In this document: in pieces, positions 45,022 to 55,226 of the stretch
How positions within the stretch are numbered: position 1 is the first letter of the stretch
Layout: every line of letters starts with the position of its first letter
Assembly (NCBI GenBank): GCA_937871985.1
Contig: CALMPB010000369.1
Span: forward strand, 1 to 64,000
Reading direction: 5' to 3'
Source of the DNA: an uncultured Burkholderiaceae bacterium
Lineage (GTDB): Bacteria > Pseudomonadota > Gammaproteobacteria > Burkholderiales > Burkholderiaceae
DNA: 64,000 bases
Position numbers and translations under genes: made by a program
The notes under the pieces: model-generated
Told to the model about the DNA's origin: nothing
The model's database searches: none
The model's input: only the letters and a program-made list of their open reading frames with translations

Positions 45022-46029
45022 TCACAAGCCGAAGAAGTCGGCCGCGTTACCGGCAAGCATCCGGGCTTTGTCCTGGGGTGACAGGAAATCGGCTCCGGCG
45101 ATCAGCGAGCCGATTCTCGGTTCGCCAAGGGGAAACGGGTAGTCCGAGCCCAGCATGACATGATCCACGCCCATGATTTTCGTCAGCAGGTTCAGGGAGC
45201 CCGGATCGAACACCGCGCTGTCCACGCTGAAGCGATCCACATAGCTGGAGGGGGGATTGGGGCAGTCCTGCCGGACGATATCGCGATGCTTCCAGGCATT
45301 GTCCACCCGGCCCAGCAGGAAGGCGAAGGCGCCGCCGCCATGCGCAAAGCACAGCTTCAGGCTTTTGGGAATACGCTCGAACGCGCCCGAAAGAATCAGG
45401 GAAAGAATGCTCAGTTGGGTTTCGGCCGGCATGGCCACCAGCCAGGGCAGCATCCACTTCTTCATGCGGTTCGGCCCGCCCATCATGTCCCACGGATGGA
45501 CCAGCACGGGTATGCCTTCGTTTGCGCAATGAACCAGAAAATCCACCAGATGGGCGCTGTCCATGTCCAGGTCGCCCAGATGGTTGCCGATCTGGACGCC
45601 CACATGCCCCTTGGCCTTGGCGCGGCTGGCCTCGGCGCATGCCAGATCCAGATCCTGCAAAGGAACCTGGGCCAGGACCTTGAGGCGGGCCGGATTGGCG
45701 TTGGCGAACTGCAGGGCATGATCGTTCATGCGCTCGGCCCAATCGGCGGCCGCCCGGGCCGCATCGCTGTACCGGAACATGATGGGGGTGGCGCAGCTGA
45801 TCTGGATATCCACGCCTTGCTCATCCATTTCGGCCAGGCGCGCCTGCGCATCCCAGAGCACTTTGTAGACGGGCCGGAAAGGCTTGTCTCCGGTCATGAT
45901 CTGGCCGGTATCGCCGCCGGCGTCGACACGAAGCCACAAACCGTTGTCACGATCCAGGGCCGCGCCCTCCTCCTTGGTCAAAAGGGGGAAATGATGGGCG
46001 TGCATATCGATTTTTTTCGGGTAGGTCAT
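45022..46029 (-). CDS. nbaD: 2-Amino-3-carboxymuconate-6-semialdehyde decarboxylase (ACMSD, NbaD-like)
   Basis: A 335-residue metal-dependent amidohydrolase-fold decarboxylase. The zinc and catalytic positions of ACMSD are present: the HxH of DMHAHHF (His10, His12), [17 protein letters not shown] and the aspartate of [11 protein letters not shown]. It converts ACMS, the ring-cleavage product of 3-hydroxyanthranilate, to 2-aminomuconate-6-semialdehyde. The gene lies 57 bp after the 3HAO gene on the same strand, so the two consecutive steps are co-encoded. The symbol follows the 2-nitrobenzoate pathway set. Confidence 0.92.
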   Translation of the reverse strand: MTYPKKIDMHAHHFPLLTKEEGAALDRDNGLWLRVDAGGDTGQIMTGDKPFRPVYKVLWDAQARLAEMDEQGVDIQISCATPIMFRYSDAARAAADWAERMNDHALQFANANPARLKVLAQVPLQDLDLACAEASRAKAKGHVGVQIGNHLGDLDMDSAHLVDFLVHCANEGIPVLVHPWDMMGGPNRMKKWMLPWLVAMPAETQLSILSLILSGAFERIPKSLKLCFAHGGGAFAFLLGRVDNAWKHRDIVRQDCPNPPSSYVDRFSVDSAVFDPGSLNLLTKIMGVDHVMLGSDYPFPLGEPRIGSLIAGADFLSPQDKARMLAGNAADFFGL

Positions 46030-46086
46030 GGTTTTTTCTGTGTGGTTCGTGGTGCTTGCCGGTTCATGGCCGCAGGGGCCGGAGCG

Positions 46087-46695
<609 letters not shown>

Positions 46696-46744
46696 CTATG
46701 TTTAAAACAACTTTGGAGCAGCAAGATCAAGGCTGCCTCCGGGC

Positions 46745-47164
46745 TCAAAGCGGCTTGTAGGCAATGGCCTTGATTTCGATGAGCAAGTGCGGATGAGGCA
46801 GTTGGTGCACGGCCACCGTCGTTCTGGCGGGGCCGTTTTCGTCGAAGAACTGGCCATACACCTCGTTGTAGCCGCCGAAATCATTCATATTGACCAGGAA
46901 GGCGCTGATTTCCACCACATCGCTCAGGCTGGCCCCTGCGCTGGCAAGAATGTCCCGGATGTTTTCGATGACCGCGCGCGTCTGGGCGCGAATATCCAGG
47001 CTGGTGGTGCCCATGGCGTCCACCTGCACGCCCTCGAAACTGTTGTCGGGCCTGCGCGAACTGGTGCCGGAAACGAAAATAAAATCACCCGCGCGCCTGA
47101 AATGCGGAAAACGACCGCGAGGCTTTGCTTTTCCGGGTATGACGCCGGCTTCTGTGGTTTTCAT
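46745..47164 (-). CDS. nbaF: 2-Aminomuconate deaminase (RidA-family, NbaF/AmnD-like)
   Basis: The ATG at 47164 gives 139 residues. It has the YjgF/RidA fold with the 2-aminomuconate deaminase pattern: [23 protein letters not shown], then [20 protein letters not shown] and [23 protein letters not shown]. It should convert 2-aminomuconate to 4-oxalocrotonate with release of ammonia. It precedes the 3HAO gene by 94 bp. The intervening dehydrogenase step (2-aminomuconate semialdehyde dehydrogenase) is not encoded in the window. Confidence 0.88.
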   Translation of the reverse strand: MKTTEAGVIPGKAKPRGRFPHFRRAGDFIFVSGTSSRRPDNSFEGVQVDAMGTTSLDIRAQTRAVIENIRDILASAGASLSDVVEISAFLVNMNDFGGYNEVYGQFFDENGPARTTVAVHQLPHPHLLIEIKAIAYKPL

Positions 47165-47419
47165 GTGCTTGTCCCAATAAAAAATTCGCTGCCGCCACGG
47201 CAACACCCGACGATTTGCGCCAACCCAGCCGCGGGCATGGTTCCACCGGTTCATGCAGGTATCGGCCAAACCTCGCGCCTGGCGTTGGCGGACTGCAAAA
47301 AGACTTGGATATGACTTCCATATTGGGAAACTATAAAGGCAATTTCCAAGGCTGGATACTGAAAAACCAGGCAAGCAACTATAACCAAAATGAATACATG
47401 GCCGCTCGCCGGCTTGGCG

Positions 47420-48397
47420 CTATAAACCGCCCAGGGTGTCGATGCCGGCCACCTGCTCCAGAGCAGAAATCAAGCGCGCGGTCGCCGCCGTGGGCGGCCT
47501 GTCGGCCATCAAGGTATAGCCGACCTTGCCAAAAGGGCTGGACACACCCAGGCGCAGAATGCTCAGCAGGCCAGCCCGCACGAACTGCTCGGCGACCGCG
47601 TAGGGCATCAGGGCGATCATGGTCGACTCCAGCAACAGCCCCAGATTGGTCAGGAAGGAAACCGATTCGACCAGCTTGCCCGGCATCGCCATGCCGGCCG
47701 CTTCGAAAAAGGAATGGGCGGACCGCCTGGCCACCGACTCGCCAGTCGGAACTATCCAGGCCATGTCCTGCAATTGATGCACATCCACCTGCGCATCCAG
47801 GGCCAGGGGATGATGGCGCGACACAACGGCGCACAGCCTTTCGTCATACAGCGGAACATGGATGAAGGAAGGGTTGGCGTTTTCTTCCGGGAGAAAGCCG
47901 ATGACCACGTCGAACTGCCCCCGCGCAAGCTCCGGAAACAAGGCATCGTTGGAGCCGACGCGGATCTTCACGATGATGTTGGGCGCTATTTCGCGCAAGC
48001 GCAACACCGCCCTGGGCAGCAATTTGGCCGAGGCCGTCAGCAGAGTGCCCACCACGACCTGGCCCGAAACGCCCGCGCTCCACGAATTGGCGTCGTCGGC
48101 CAGAAAGCGCAGCCCGGCCAGCAGCGACTGCGTGTGCCGGCGCAGCAACTCGCCGAATTCGGTCAGTTGCACCCCGCGCTTGCCGCGCGTGAAAAGGGTT
48201 TCGTTGAAGTGCTGCTCCAGCTCGCGGATGGATTTGCTGACGGCCGGCTGGGTCATGTGCAATTCGCGCGACGCCGCCAGCATGGAACCGGTTTCGGCCA
48301 CCTTCTCGAAAATGGCGATCTGCTGCAGCTTGAGCCGGCGAACCAGGGAGCTGCTGGAATGTTCCGCGGCGGGCGGACCGGAGCCTAGTCCAGCCAT
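47420..48397 (-). CDS. LysR-family regulator (nitroreductase/3HAA gene region)
   Basis: A 325-residue LysR protein. The helix-turn-helix is at about 22-82 (RLKLQQIAIFEKVAETGSMLAASRELHMTQPAVSKSI) and the effector-binding domain follows. The ATG lies 13 bp inside the nitroreductase 3' end, so the two are co-transcribed. The 255-bp gap after it, before the deaminase gene, could hold a regulated promoter. Likely targets are the 3HAA genes and the divergent LLM operon. Confidence 0.88.
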   Translation of the reverse strand: MAGLGSGPPAAEHSSSSLVRRLKLQQIAIFEKVAETGSMLAASRELHMTQPAVSKSIRELEQHFNETLFTRGKRGVQLTEFGELLRRHTQSLLAGLRFLADDANSWSAGVSGQVVVGTLLTASAKLLPRAVLRLREIAPNIIVKIRVGSNDALFPELARGQFDVVIGFLPEENANPSFIHVPLYDERLCAVVSRHHPLALDAQVDVHQLQDMAWIVPTGESVARRSAHSFFEAAGMAMPGKLVESVSFLTNLGLLLESTMIALMPYAVAEQFVRAGLLSILRLGVSSPFGKVGYTLMADRPPTAATARLISALEQVAGIDTLGGL

Positions 48398-49116
48398 ACC
48401 GTGAAGTCGCCGGCGGGCACCCTGGGCGTGCGGAATGTATTGACCAGCGCCGACTCATCGGCGTAGCCCAGCGCCATGCCGCACACCACCATTTCGTCGT
48501 CGTTCGCGCCGACGTGCGGCAATATGATTTTTCCGTAGGAGTTCCAGGCGGCCTGGGGGCAGGTGTCCAACCCGCGCGCACGCGCGGCGATCATGACGCT
48601 TTGCAGAAAGCCGCCGTAGTCCATCAGCGAGCCCGTGCCCAGAATCGTGCTGATCGTGAAGATCAGCCCCACGGGCGCATCGAAAAAGCGGAAATTGCGC
48701 TGATGCTGCGCGTGCATGCCGTCTTTGTTGCCGCGCTCGATGCCCAGCAGACCGTACAGGCCCCAGCCGTTCTCGCGGCGGCGGTCGATGAAGGGGCTGA
48801 CCCATTTGCGGGGGTAGTAGTCGAAGGCTTCGACATACTCGGCGGCCAGCGCGGGATCGGCGCGCAAGGCGTCGTGGGCGGCGCACACTTTTTCCACCAG
48901 AGAGTCCTTGCTTCGCCCCTGCAGCACATAGGCCTTCCAGGGCTGGATATTGGCGCCGGACGGCGCGCGGCTGGCCACGTCCAGTATTTCTTCGATCAGG
49001 CCGCGGGCAACGGGCTCGCCGGTATAGGCCCGAATGGACTGGCGGCCTTCAATGGCCTGGTCGACAAGCGCCACGGCGTCGGATACACAATTTTCAACGG
49101 CGGTACTGCTGGACAT
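48385..49116 (-). CDS. Nitroreductase-family FMN enzyme
   Basis: The ATG at 49116 gives 243 residues of a nitroreductase fold: EGRQSIRAYTGEPVARGLIEEILDVASRAPSGANIQPW is the FMN-binding N-terminus, and the C-terminal part has GLDTCPQAAWNSYGKIILPHVG. Enzymes of this type reduce aromatic nitro groups to hydroxylamines with NAD(P)H. The upstream part of the open frame is antisense to the LLM gene and is rejected. Next to 3HAO/ACMSD genes, a nitrobenzoate-reducing role is the leading hypothesis. Confidence 0.88.
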   Translation of the reverse strand: MSSSTAVENCVSDAVALVDQAIEGRQSIRAYTGEPVARGLIEEILDVASRAPSGANIQPWKAYVLQGRSKDSLVEKVCAAHDALRADPALAAEYVEAFDYYPRKWVSPFIDRRRENGWGLYGLLGIERGNKDGMHAQHQRNFRFFDAPVGLIFTISTILGTGSLMDYGGFLQSVMIAARARGLDTCPQAAWNSYGKIILPHVGANDDEMVVCGMALGYADESALVNTFRTPRVPAGDFTVWLD

Positions 49117-49335
49117 GATGCGGAAAACTCCTGATTTCTTGACCCCGGAGCCGCTGCACGCCCCGTGACTATCGATGATAAAGCAAACAGCGCAAATATA
49201 TGCGCGCAAAAGATGAAGCCTGCGCAAAACTGATAGCCGGCGCCCCGCTCCCGCCCGTAATGTATCTCCAAAGGCGCAATACGACGCCAAGCCAAGACGG
49301 GCCGGCCGGCCCGGACAACCAGGAGATGACACAGC
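49117..49335. promoter_or_regulatory. Divergent promoter region with three GCGCAAA repeats
   Basis: The sequence GCGCAAA occurs at 49190-49196, 49204-49210 and 49222-49228, all in direct orientation with 14- and 18-bp steps. GCGCA-AATATA-TGCGC at 49190-49205 also forms an inverted repeat. These could be binding sites for the neighbouring LysR or AraC protein. Confidence 0.45.
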
Positions 49336-50424
49336 ATGGCCACCCACCCCTTCCTCACCCAAAACCGCTTCCTGCTGGGCACGTTTTCCAGCAATTGCTC
49401 TGGCGGGATGACCGTATCCAAGCTGCCCGGCCGCTGGAAAGCCGACTGGCCGCACAATTTGCGCCTGGGAAAAATGCTGGATGAAGCGGGCATCGATTTC
49501 ATGCTGCCCATTGCGCGCTGGATCGGCTACGGCGGCGAAACCGATTTCCATGGCTATGTGCTTGAAACCGTCACCTGGGCCACCGCCCTGCTGGCCAACA
49601 CCAAGAATATCACCGTGTTCGCCACCGTCCATACCGTGGCCAACCATCCCGTCGTGGTCGCCAAGCAAATCGCCACCATGGCGCAAGTCGGCGGCACCGA
49701 ACGCGTGGGCCTGAACATCGTGGCCGGCTGGAACAAGCCCGAGTACGAAGCACTGGGCCTGACGCTGCCCGACGACCACGAAACACGCTACGGCTACGCC
49801 CAGGAATGGTTCGACATCGTCAAGAAGCTGTGGACGCACGACGGCCCCTTCGACTGGGACGGCAAGTACTTCCATCTCAAGCACACTTACGGCAACCCCA
49901 AGCCCGAGTTCCAGCCCCCCATTTTCAATGCCGCCGGATCGGGCCAGGGCCGGGAATTCGCAAGCCGCAACGCCGACTTCCTGTTCACCCCCGCCATCGA
50001 CCTGAGCCGCTCGAAGCAGGAAGTCGCCGAGCTCATACAACTGGGCAAGACGAACCAGCGCAACGTGAACGTGCTGACCTTCAGCCACGTCATTTGCCGG
50101 CCCACCGAAACCGAGGCCAAGGCCGACTGGCAAAAGCTGCAGGACAACGCCGACTGGGCGGCGGTGGACAACCTGATCAAGCTGCAGTTCGCGCACGCAC
50201 AGTCCTTCCCCCACGACCTGCTGGCGCTGATCCGCGAGCGCTTCGCCGCCGGCCACGGCGGCTTCCCGCTGGTCGGCACGCCCGAACAGGTTGCCGATGG
50301 AATCTGCTCGCTGCACGAGGCCGGCTTTGCGGGAACCACGCTGTCGTTCTTCGACTATGCCGAAGAGTTCCCCTACTTCCGCGACAACGTCCTGCCCATT
50401 CTTGAAGCTCGCGGCATAAGGTAA
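49336..50424 (+). CDS. LLM-class flavin-dependent monooxygenase (RutA-like)
   Basis: A 362-residue bacterial luciferase-like TIM-barrel protein. Family landmarks are MLPIARWIGYGGETDFHG, TVFATVHTVANHPVVVAKQIATM, ERVGLNIVAGWNKPEY and NAAGSGQGREFA. The closest type is RutA and related two-component monooxygenases that use FMNH2 supplied by a separate reductase; some work through a flavin N5-oxide and open N-heterocycles or cleave amides. CAGGAGA precedes the ATG. The reductase gene follows by 5 bp. Confidence 0.9.
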   Translation: MATHPFLTQNRFLLGTFSSNCSGGMTVSKLPGRWKADWPHNLRLGKMLDEAGIDFMLPIARWIGYGGETDFHGYVLETVTWATALLANTKNITVFATVHTVANHPVVVAKQIATMAQVGGTERVGLNIVAGWNKPEYEALGLTLPDDHETRYGYAQEWFDIVKKLWTHDGPFDWDGKYFHLKHTYGNPKPEFQPPIFNAAGSGQGREFASRNADFLFTPAIDLSRSKQEVAELIQLGKTNQRNVNVLTFSHVICRPTETEAKADWQKLQDNADWAAVDNLIKLQFAHAQSFPHDLLALIRERFAAGHGGFPLVGTPEQVADGICSLHEAGFAGTTLSFFDYAEEFPYFRDNVLPILEARGIR

Positions 50425-50429
50425 CTATC

Positions 50430-50978
50430 ATGGTTTTGCTTCGTCTACCCAAAAAACCCCAGGCCGCGGCCGATACCTGCGCGGCCACTCCCGGCGAGCC
50501 CCAGGCATTCCGCAGCGCGATGCGTGAACTGGCGGGCGGCGTCAGCGTCATCACGGCTTCCCGCGGCGACGAGCGCACCGGCCTGACCGTCACCTCGGTG
50601 ATTTCCTTGTCCCTGGATCCCCCCGAACTGCTGGTGTCGGTCAACCAGAACTCCTCGTCCTGGCCCTTCATCAAGGAAACCGGTTATTTCGGCGTCAATG
50701 TATTGAGCGCCGAACTCCAGCCGGTGGCCGAACGCTTCTCGGGCAAGGGGGGCATCCGGGGAGAACAGCGCTACGAAGGATCACCCTGGCAGCGCGACCG
50801 GCACGGAGTGTGGCTGCTGCCGCAAGCCCTGGCCACCTTTTCATGCAAGGTCGAGGACATACTTATCCATCGCACGCATGCCCTGATCGTGGGCGCGGTG
50901 TTGTGCGCCCATACGCAAGGGCAGGAAAACGGGCCGCTCTCGTACTGGCGGGGCCGGTACGGCGGCTTCAGCCTGTAG
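50430..50978 (+). CDS. Flavin reductase partner of the LLM monooxygenase (HpaC/RutF-like)
   Basis: A 182-residue flavin reductase of the split-barrel family: FRSAMRELAGGVSVITA, GLTVTSVISLSLDPPELLVSVNQ and a C-terminal SYWRGRYGGF. It makes reduced FMN for the preceding monooxygenase. The first 25 residues are a variable, alanine-rich extension. Confidence 0.92.
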   Translation: MVLLRLPKKPQAAADTCAATPGEPQAFRSAMRELAGGVSVITASRGDERTGLTVTSVISLSLDPPELLVSVNQNSSSWPFIKETGYFGVNVLSAELQPVAERFSGKGGIRGEQRYEGSPWQRDRHGVWLLPQALATFSCKVEDILIHRTHALIVGAVLCAHTQGQENGPLSYWRGRYGGFSL

Positions 50979-51051
50979 CAGGCCTGCCCGCGGCCCAGGA
51001 AAACCCTGGCAGCCGAATTGGGGTTTTAGGTATAAACTCTTTACCATCAAT

Positions 51052-52146
51052 ATGCTGCCGTATCGAGCCTGGCGCGGGCGGTTGTCCGCGCCACACATGC
51101 CGGCCTTCTCTGGAGCTGCCTTGTCGCGATCAGTCCTCGCCGCTTCCCGCAGTCGCCTGTTCGAGCGCTACCCCGTCATTGCCTCCAGCGACCTGGACGA
51201 AGTCCGCGGCCAGGTTGCCAGCGTCTTTTGCGAGCACCGCTTGAGCGTCGTCGGAAAATCCCAGCATTTAAGCACGCAAATGTATTTCCGGCCCGGGCCG
51301 CGCGCCGGCTATGGCCGCATGAGCTACGGCGCCGCCGTCGACATCGACCCGGGCAGCCTCGACAATTTCTTCCTGCTGCAGTTTCCCTTGCAAGGCGGGG
51401 AAACCATTTTCGCCGAGGGGCAGCCGGTCGAATCCACGTCCAATCTGGCCACCATCGTCAGCCCGGCCGTCGACTTTCGCATGCGGCATGGCAAAAACAC
51501 CGAAAAACTGTTCATCCGACTCGACCGCCAGGCCCTGGAACGCGAATTCGTCCAGCTCTCGGGGGCGGCCCTGAAGGGCAGTCTGAAATTCCTGCCGGGC
51601 ATCCCCCTGGACACCCCGCAAGGCCAGGCCTTGTACCGGTACGTCCATTGGCTCATGCAGGAAGCGTCCGACGGCGCCCTGCTCGACCACCCATTGGTCG
51701 CCGCCCAGCTCGAAAGCACGCTCATGGCGGCGGTGCTCGATACGCTCGCGCACAACCAGAATGGCGCACTGCGCCAACCCAGCGCGCCGGCGCCGCATTT
51801 CGTGCGCCTGGCCGAAGAATACATGGCCCAGCACGCCCACGAACCCATCAGCGCCAGCGATATCTCCCGCTATGTGAATGTCAGCACGCGCAGCCTGTTC
51901 GCCGGCTTTCGCAAATATCGCGACACCACGCCCATGGCGCACCTGCGCACGCTGCGCCTGGAAAAAGCTCATGCCGACCTCAGCGCCCCGTCGTCCAGCG
52001 ACGACAGCGTCACCAGCATCGCCCTGCGCTGGGGGTTTTCGCACCTGGGGCAATTTGCGGCGGCTTATCGGCGCAGCTATGGCGAAACACCCTCGTGCAC
52101 GCTGCGGCGCGCCGGCGGTTCAGCTCAAACCCAAAAAAACGGTTGA
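51052..52146 (+). CDS. AraC-family regulator (AraC_binding_2 type)
   Basis: A 364-residue regulator with an N-terminal cupin-like binding domain (about 60-230) and a C-terminal pair of helix-turn-helix motifs (RLAEEYMAQHAHEPISASDISRY... and SSSDDSVTSIALRWGFSHLGQFAAAYRRSYGETP). This subfamily (FeaR/OruR/AraC_binding_2) is common in aromatic catabolism. A second start at 51097 is also possible. It follows the flavin reductase by 73 bp and is the likely regulator of the LLM operon. Confidence 0.88.
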   Translation: MLPYRAWRGRLSAPHMPAFSGAALSRSVLAASRSRLFERYPVIASSDLDEVRGQVASVFCEHRLSVVGKSQHLSTQMYFRPGPRAGYGRMSYGAAVDIDPGSLDNFFLLQFPLQGGETIFAEGQPVESTSNLATIVSPAVDFRMRHGKNTEKLFIRLDRQALEREFVQLSGAALKGSLKFLPGIPLDTPQGQALYRYVHWLMQEASDGALLDHPLVAAQLESTLMAAVLDTLAHNQNGALRQPSAPAPHFVRLAEEYMAQHAHEPISASDISRYVNVSTRSLFAGFRKYRDTTPMAHLRTLRLEKAHADLSAPSSSDDSVTSIALRWGFSHLGQFAAAYRRSYGETPSCTLRRAGGSAQTQKNG

Positions 52147-52176
52147 AACCGCCTTCCTTCCCGACCGCGCCGCCCG

Positions 52177-53625
52177 CTACATGGCCGCGCTCAGCAGGCG
52201 CTGCACAAACTCGGCAACCGGCATTTTCTTGCCATTGACCTCGACGCTATCATCTCCATACCGCAGCCGGGCGGCGGCATTGCCGCCATCCACGGTAACG
52301 AGGCCCGCACGGGCCAGACGGCCGGTATAAACGTCAAACAGCATGGCCCCCATCATGGCTGCCCGGCCATCCTGGCTGGCACCGCCCTGCAACTGGCTGA
52401 AGGTCTGGACAAACATGGGCTTGGCCACCACGACGCTCAGATTCAGTTGCTTGACCATCTGCGCCAGCAGGGTAACGGTATCGCCCGCCGCCGAAGGATC
52501 TCCCGGCCTGGCCAAATCCACGGACACCGTCAAGCGGCTTTCTCCCTTGTCGTTCTTCCAGACGAGCGGATCCACGGCCAGCTCGGGCTTGCTGTCCAGC
52601 ACAGTCCATAGCCTGTCCCGCAACACGGCGGCTTCATCCGGCGTAAGCGCCAACGCATCATCTGGAGCGTCGCCGTGCCTGGCCTGGATGCGGTCGTAGT
52701 CGACGGCCAACGCCGACAACGCGTCCAGATCGAGGTTGCGGCCTCTGAAACTGGCTTCCACACTGCCAAAACCCATATCGCCGACCCGAATGGCGCCCAG
52801 TCGGTATTGCAGCGTCAAATCCATGTGTTGATTGCGCTGCACGCTATCCAGGCCGATGCCGGCCTTGTCCAGTTGCACAGGAACGCCTTCGCCCGATTGC
52901 AGAATGAATTTGTCCGCGGCGGCTTGGCTGCTGGTTTTCACCTCGTCGGCGCCGCTGCCTGCCGCCGTTGCCGTGCTGGCCAGCGTTATGCCCTGCACGT
53001 CCAGGCTTTCGCCCTTGTTCGCCGAGGCGTACTGCACGCCGCCAAAAGAGCCTTTGACAACGCTGTCCCGGAAGTTATTGCTGAACACCGCGTCGACCTC
53101 GCCCCCGCTGAATTTGAGACTGTCGCCGCCGTCCTGCAGGTCAACCGGCATGAAACGCCAGGCCGAACTGCCCTTGCCCATGAACCCCATCCGGGTCGTC
53201 CCCGTCACCGGCGACTGGCCTTTCAGGCTGTCGAACCACTTTTGCGTGGCGGCCGAGGGGATGAGCTGCGCGCGGCTGGATGCGATTAGCGGCGCCACGC
53301 TGCCCGATTTCAGGGCGTCCAAAGGAAAAGGGCCGTGCTGCAAATGGTCGCTCAGCAAATACTCCACGCGCTGGCCGCTGCTGTTTTGCAGTTGCAGGGT
53401 GTAGACCACGTCGGACGAAAAGACATGACGCTTGTATTCGCTGATGGCGAGCTTGACCCCGTTTCCATCCGCGCCCGGACTCAGCGTATTGTGCAGCCGC
53501 TCGTTGGCCTGGACGACCCACTGCTGTATAACAGCCTGCGCCTTTTTGCCCACGTACCAAGAGGCCGCCGTATAGCCGGCCGCCACCACCACGACGGCCG
53601 TCAAAATCCTGGTGCTTGTTTTCAT
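52177..53625 (-). CDS. YdgA-family (DUF945) protein
   Basis: A 482-residue protein with an N-terminal signal-anchor helix (ILTAVVVVAAGYTAASWYVGKKAQAVI) followed by a long beta-rich DUF945 region; AEFVQRLLSAAM ends the protein. The family is associated with the cell envelope in gamma- and betaproteobacteria but has no known function. It lies 19 bp before the ispH stop on the same strand and may be transcribed with fkpB-ispH. Confidence 0.85.
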   Translation of the reverse strand: MKTSTRILTAVVVVAAGYTAASWYVGKKAQAVIQQWVVQANERLHNTLSPGADGNGVKLAISEYKRHVFSSDVVYTLQLQNSSGQRVEYLLSDHLQHGPFPLDALKSGSVAPLIASSRAQLIPSAATQKWFDSLKGQSPVTGTTRMGFMGKGSSAWRFMPVDLQDGGDSLKFSGGEVDAVFSNNFRDSVVKGSFGGVQYASANKGESLDVQGITLASTATAAGSGADEVKTSSQAAADKFILQSGEGVPVQLDKAGIGLDSVQRNQHMDLTLQYRLGAIRVGDMGFGSVEASFRGRNLDLDALSALAVDYDRIQARHGDAPDDALALTPDEAAVLRDRLWTVLDSKPELAVDPLVWKNDKGESRLTVSVDLARPGDPSAAGDTVTLLAQMVKQLNLSVVVAKPMFVQTFSQLQGGASQDGRAAMMGAMLFDVYTGRLARAGLVTVDGGNAAARLRYGDDSVEVNGKKMPVAEFVQRLLSAAM

Positions 53626-53644
53626 GCTAAGTCCGAAAAGGAGT

Positions 53645-54616
53645 TCAGGAAGCCGGACGCTTGCGCGACAGCTCTCGCGGCAAAGGGAAGGCCACGTTTT
53701 CTTCGGCGCCCGGCAAGGTGCGCACCAAGGCGGCGCCCAGCTCGTTGAGACGCTCGATGACCTGGCGCACCAGGACCTCGGGCGCGGAAGCCCCGGCGGT
53801 AAGCCCGATGCGCTCGGCCCCGGCCAGCCAGGCCGGATCGATCATGTCCGGATCATCGATGAGATAAGCCGGCACACCCTTGCGTTCGGCCACTTCGCGC
53901 AGGCGATTGGAGTTGGAACTGTTGGGGCTGCCCACCACCAGCACCAGATCGCATTCGGGCGCCAGGGCCTTGACCGCATCCTGGCGATTCTGGGTGGCAT
54001 AGCAAATATCGCTTTTCTTGGGCTCGGCGATACCGGGAAACCTGGCTCGCAAGGCGTTGGCCACCGCGGCCGCATCGTCCACCGACAAGGTGGTCTGCGT
54101 CACAAAAGCCAGATTGCCAGGGTCGGCGACCTGCAGGGCCGCCACGTCTTCGACGGTTTCCACCAAATACATGCCATCGCTGGCCTGGCCCAGCGTGCCC
54201 TCGACCTCGGGGTGCCCCCGATGGCCGATCATGATGATCTCGCGGCCCGCCGAACGCATGCGGGCCACTTCGATGTGAACCTTGGTGACCAGCGGGCAGG
54301 TGGCGTCGAACACCTGCAGACCCATGCGTTCGGCCTCGGCGCGAACGCTTTGCGCCACGCCATGCGCCGAAAACACCACGATGGCTCCCTTGGGAGCCTC
54401 GTCCAGCTCGGCGATGAACACCGCGCCCTTGGCTTTCAGGTCTTGAACCACGTAGCGGTTATGAACGATTTCGTGGCGCACATAAATGGGCGCGCCATGC
54501 AGCTCCAGCGCGCGCTCGACGATGTCGATGGCCCGATCGACCCCGGCGCAGAAGCCGCGAGGCTGAGCCAGCACCACCTCGACGGCTTCGCCGGAGCGAG
54601 TTCTGACCTGGGCCAT
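53645..54616 (-). CDS. ispH: 4-Hydroxy-3-methylbut-2-enyl diphosphate reductase
   Basis: The 323-residue protein matches IspH (LytB), the last step of the MEP isoprenoid pathway. The three cluster cysteines are Cys23 (RGFCAGV), Cys107 (DATCPLV) and Cys205 ([10 protein letters not shown]); the catalytic glutamate is Glu137 in [20 protein letters not shown] is also characteristic. The start overlaps the fkpB stop (TAATG), showing coupling. Confidence 0.97.
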   Translation of the reverse strand: MAQVRTRSGEAVEVVLAQPRGFCAGVDRAIDIVERALELHGAPIYVRHEIVHNRYVVQDLKAKGAVFIAELDEAPKGAIVVFSAHGVAQSVRAEAERMGLQVFDATCPLVTKVHIEVARMRSAGREIIMIGHRGHPEVEGTLGQASDGMYLVETVEDVAALQVADPGNLAFVTQTTLSVDDAAAVANALRARFPGIAEPKKSDICYATQNRQDAVKALAPECDLVLVVGSPNSSNSNRLREVAERKGVPAYLIDDPDMIDPAWLAGAERIGLTAGASAPEVLVRQVIERLNELGAALVRTLPGAEENVAFPLPRELSRKRPAS

Positions 54617-55092
54617 TACAGCACCCCCAGCAGGGACACTTCGATGGACAGATCCGCACCCGCCAGAGGGTGGTTGAAATCGAACAGCGCCCAGCCCTCG
54701 CCCCGTTCTTTCAGAACGCCCGAATAGCGTCCGCCATTGGGAGCCGAAAACTCGACGATATCGCCGGGTTCAAAGACCGTGCCCGGCTCCGTGTTGGCCA
54801 GGATCATGCTGTCGGCCACGCGCTGGATGAGCTCGGGATTGCGTTCGCCGTAGGCCTGTGCGGCCGGCAGCTCGATGCGAAAACGCGTGCCTTCCTCATG
54901 GCCAAGCAAGGCTTCTTCCATGCCCGGCGCCCATTGCCCCATGCCCAGTTGCAAGGTGGCGGGGCGATCGTCGAAAGTATTGACGAACACGGAACCGGCC
55001 GCGGGCCCAGTGGCCAGCTCGATGCGGTAATGCAGCGTCAGGTAGGAGTCGGGGCGCACAACCGCCTTGGCCGAGTCGATAGGGGAAGTCAA
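54616..55092 (-). CDS. fkpB: FKBP-type peptidyl-prolyl isomerase (SlpA/FkpB-like)
   Basis: A 158-residue FKBP of the SlpA type: [13 protein letters not shown], then [25 protein letters not shown], and a C-terminal [18 protein letters not shown]. No in-frame ATG lies near the 5' end: the frame starts with TTG at 55092 just after an in-frame TGA, with GGTGA upstream. A GTG eleven codons later is an alternative. It pairs with ispH as in many proteobacteria. Confidence 0.92.
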   Translation of the reverse strand: MTSPIDSAKAVVRPDSYLTLHYRIELATGPAAGSVFVNTFDDRPATLQLGMGQWAPGMEEALLGHEEGTRFRIELPAAQAYGERNPELIQRVADSMILANTEPGTVFEPGDIVEFSAPNGGRYSGVLKERGEGWALFDFNHPLAGADLSIEVSLLGVL

Positions 55093-55226
55093 GATTCGTC
55101 ACCGTAAAAACATTGCTGATGGGCCATTTTAGTGCCTCTTGCGAGTTGGCACATGCCATACAGCACTACATGCCCGAAATAGGCCTTTCGATCCGTTGCC
55201 CACGGGCTCACCTGAGCGCGAGCCCA

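Noticed and set aside
49117..50316. Upstream extension of the nitroreductase frame
   Set aside because: It is antisense to the LLM monooxygenase and has no domain; the nitroreductase fold begins at the ATG at 49116.
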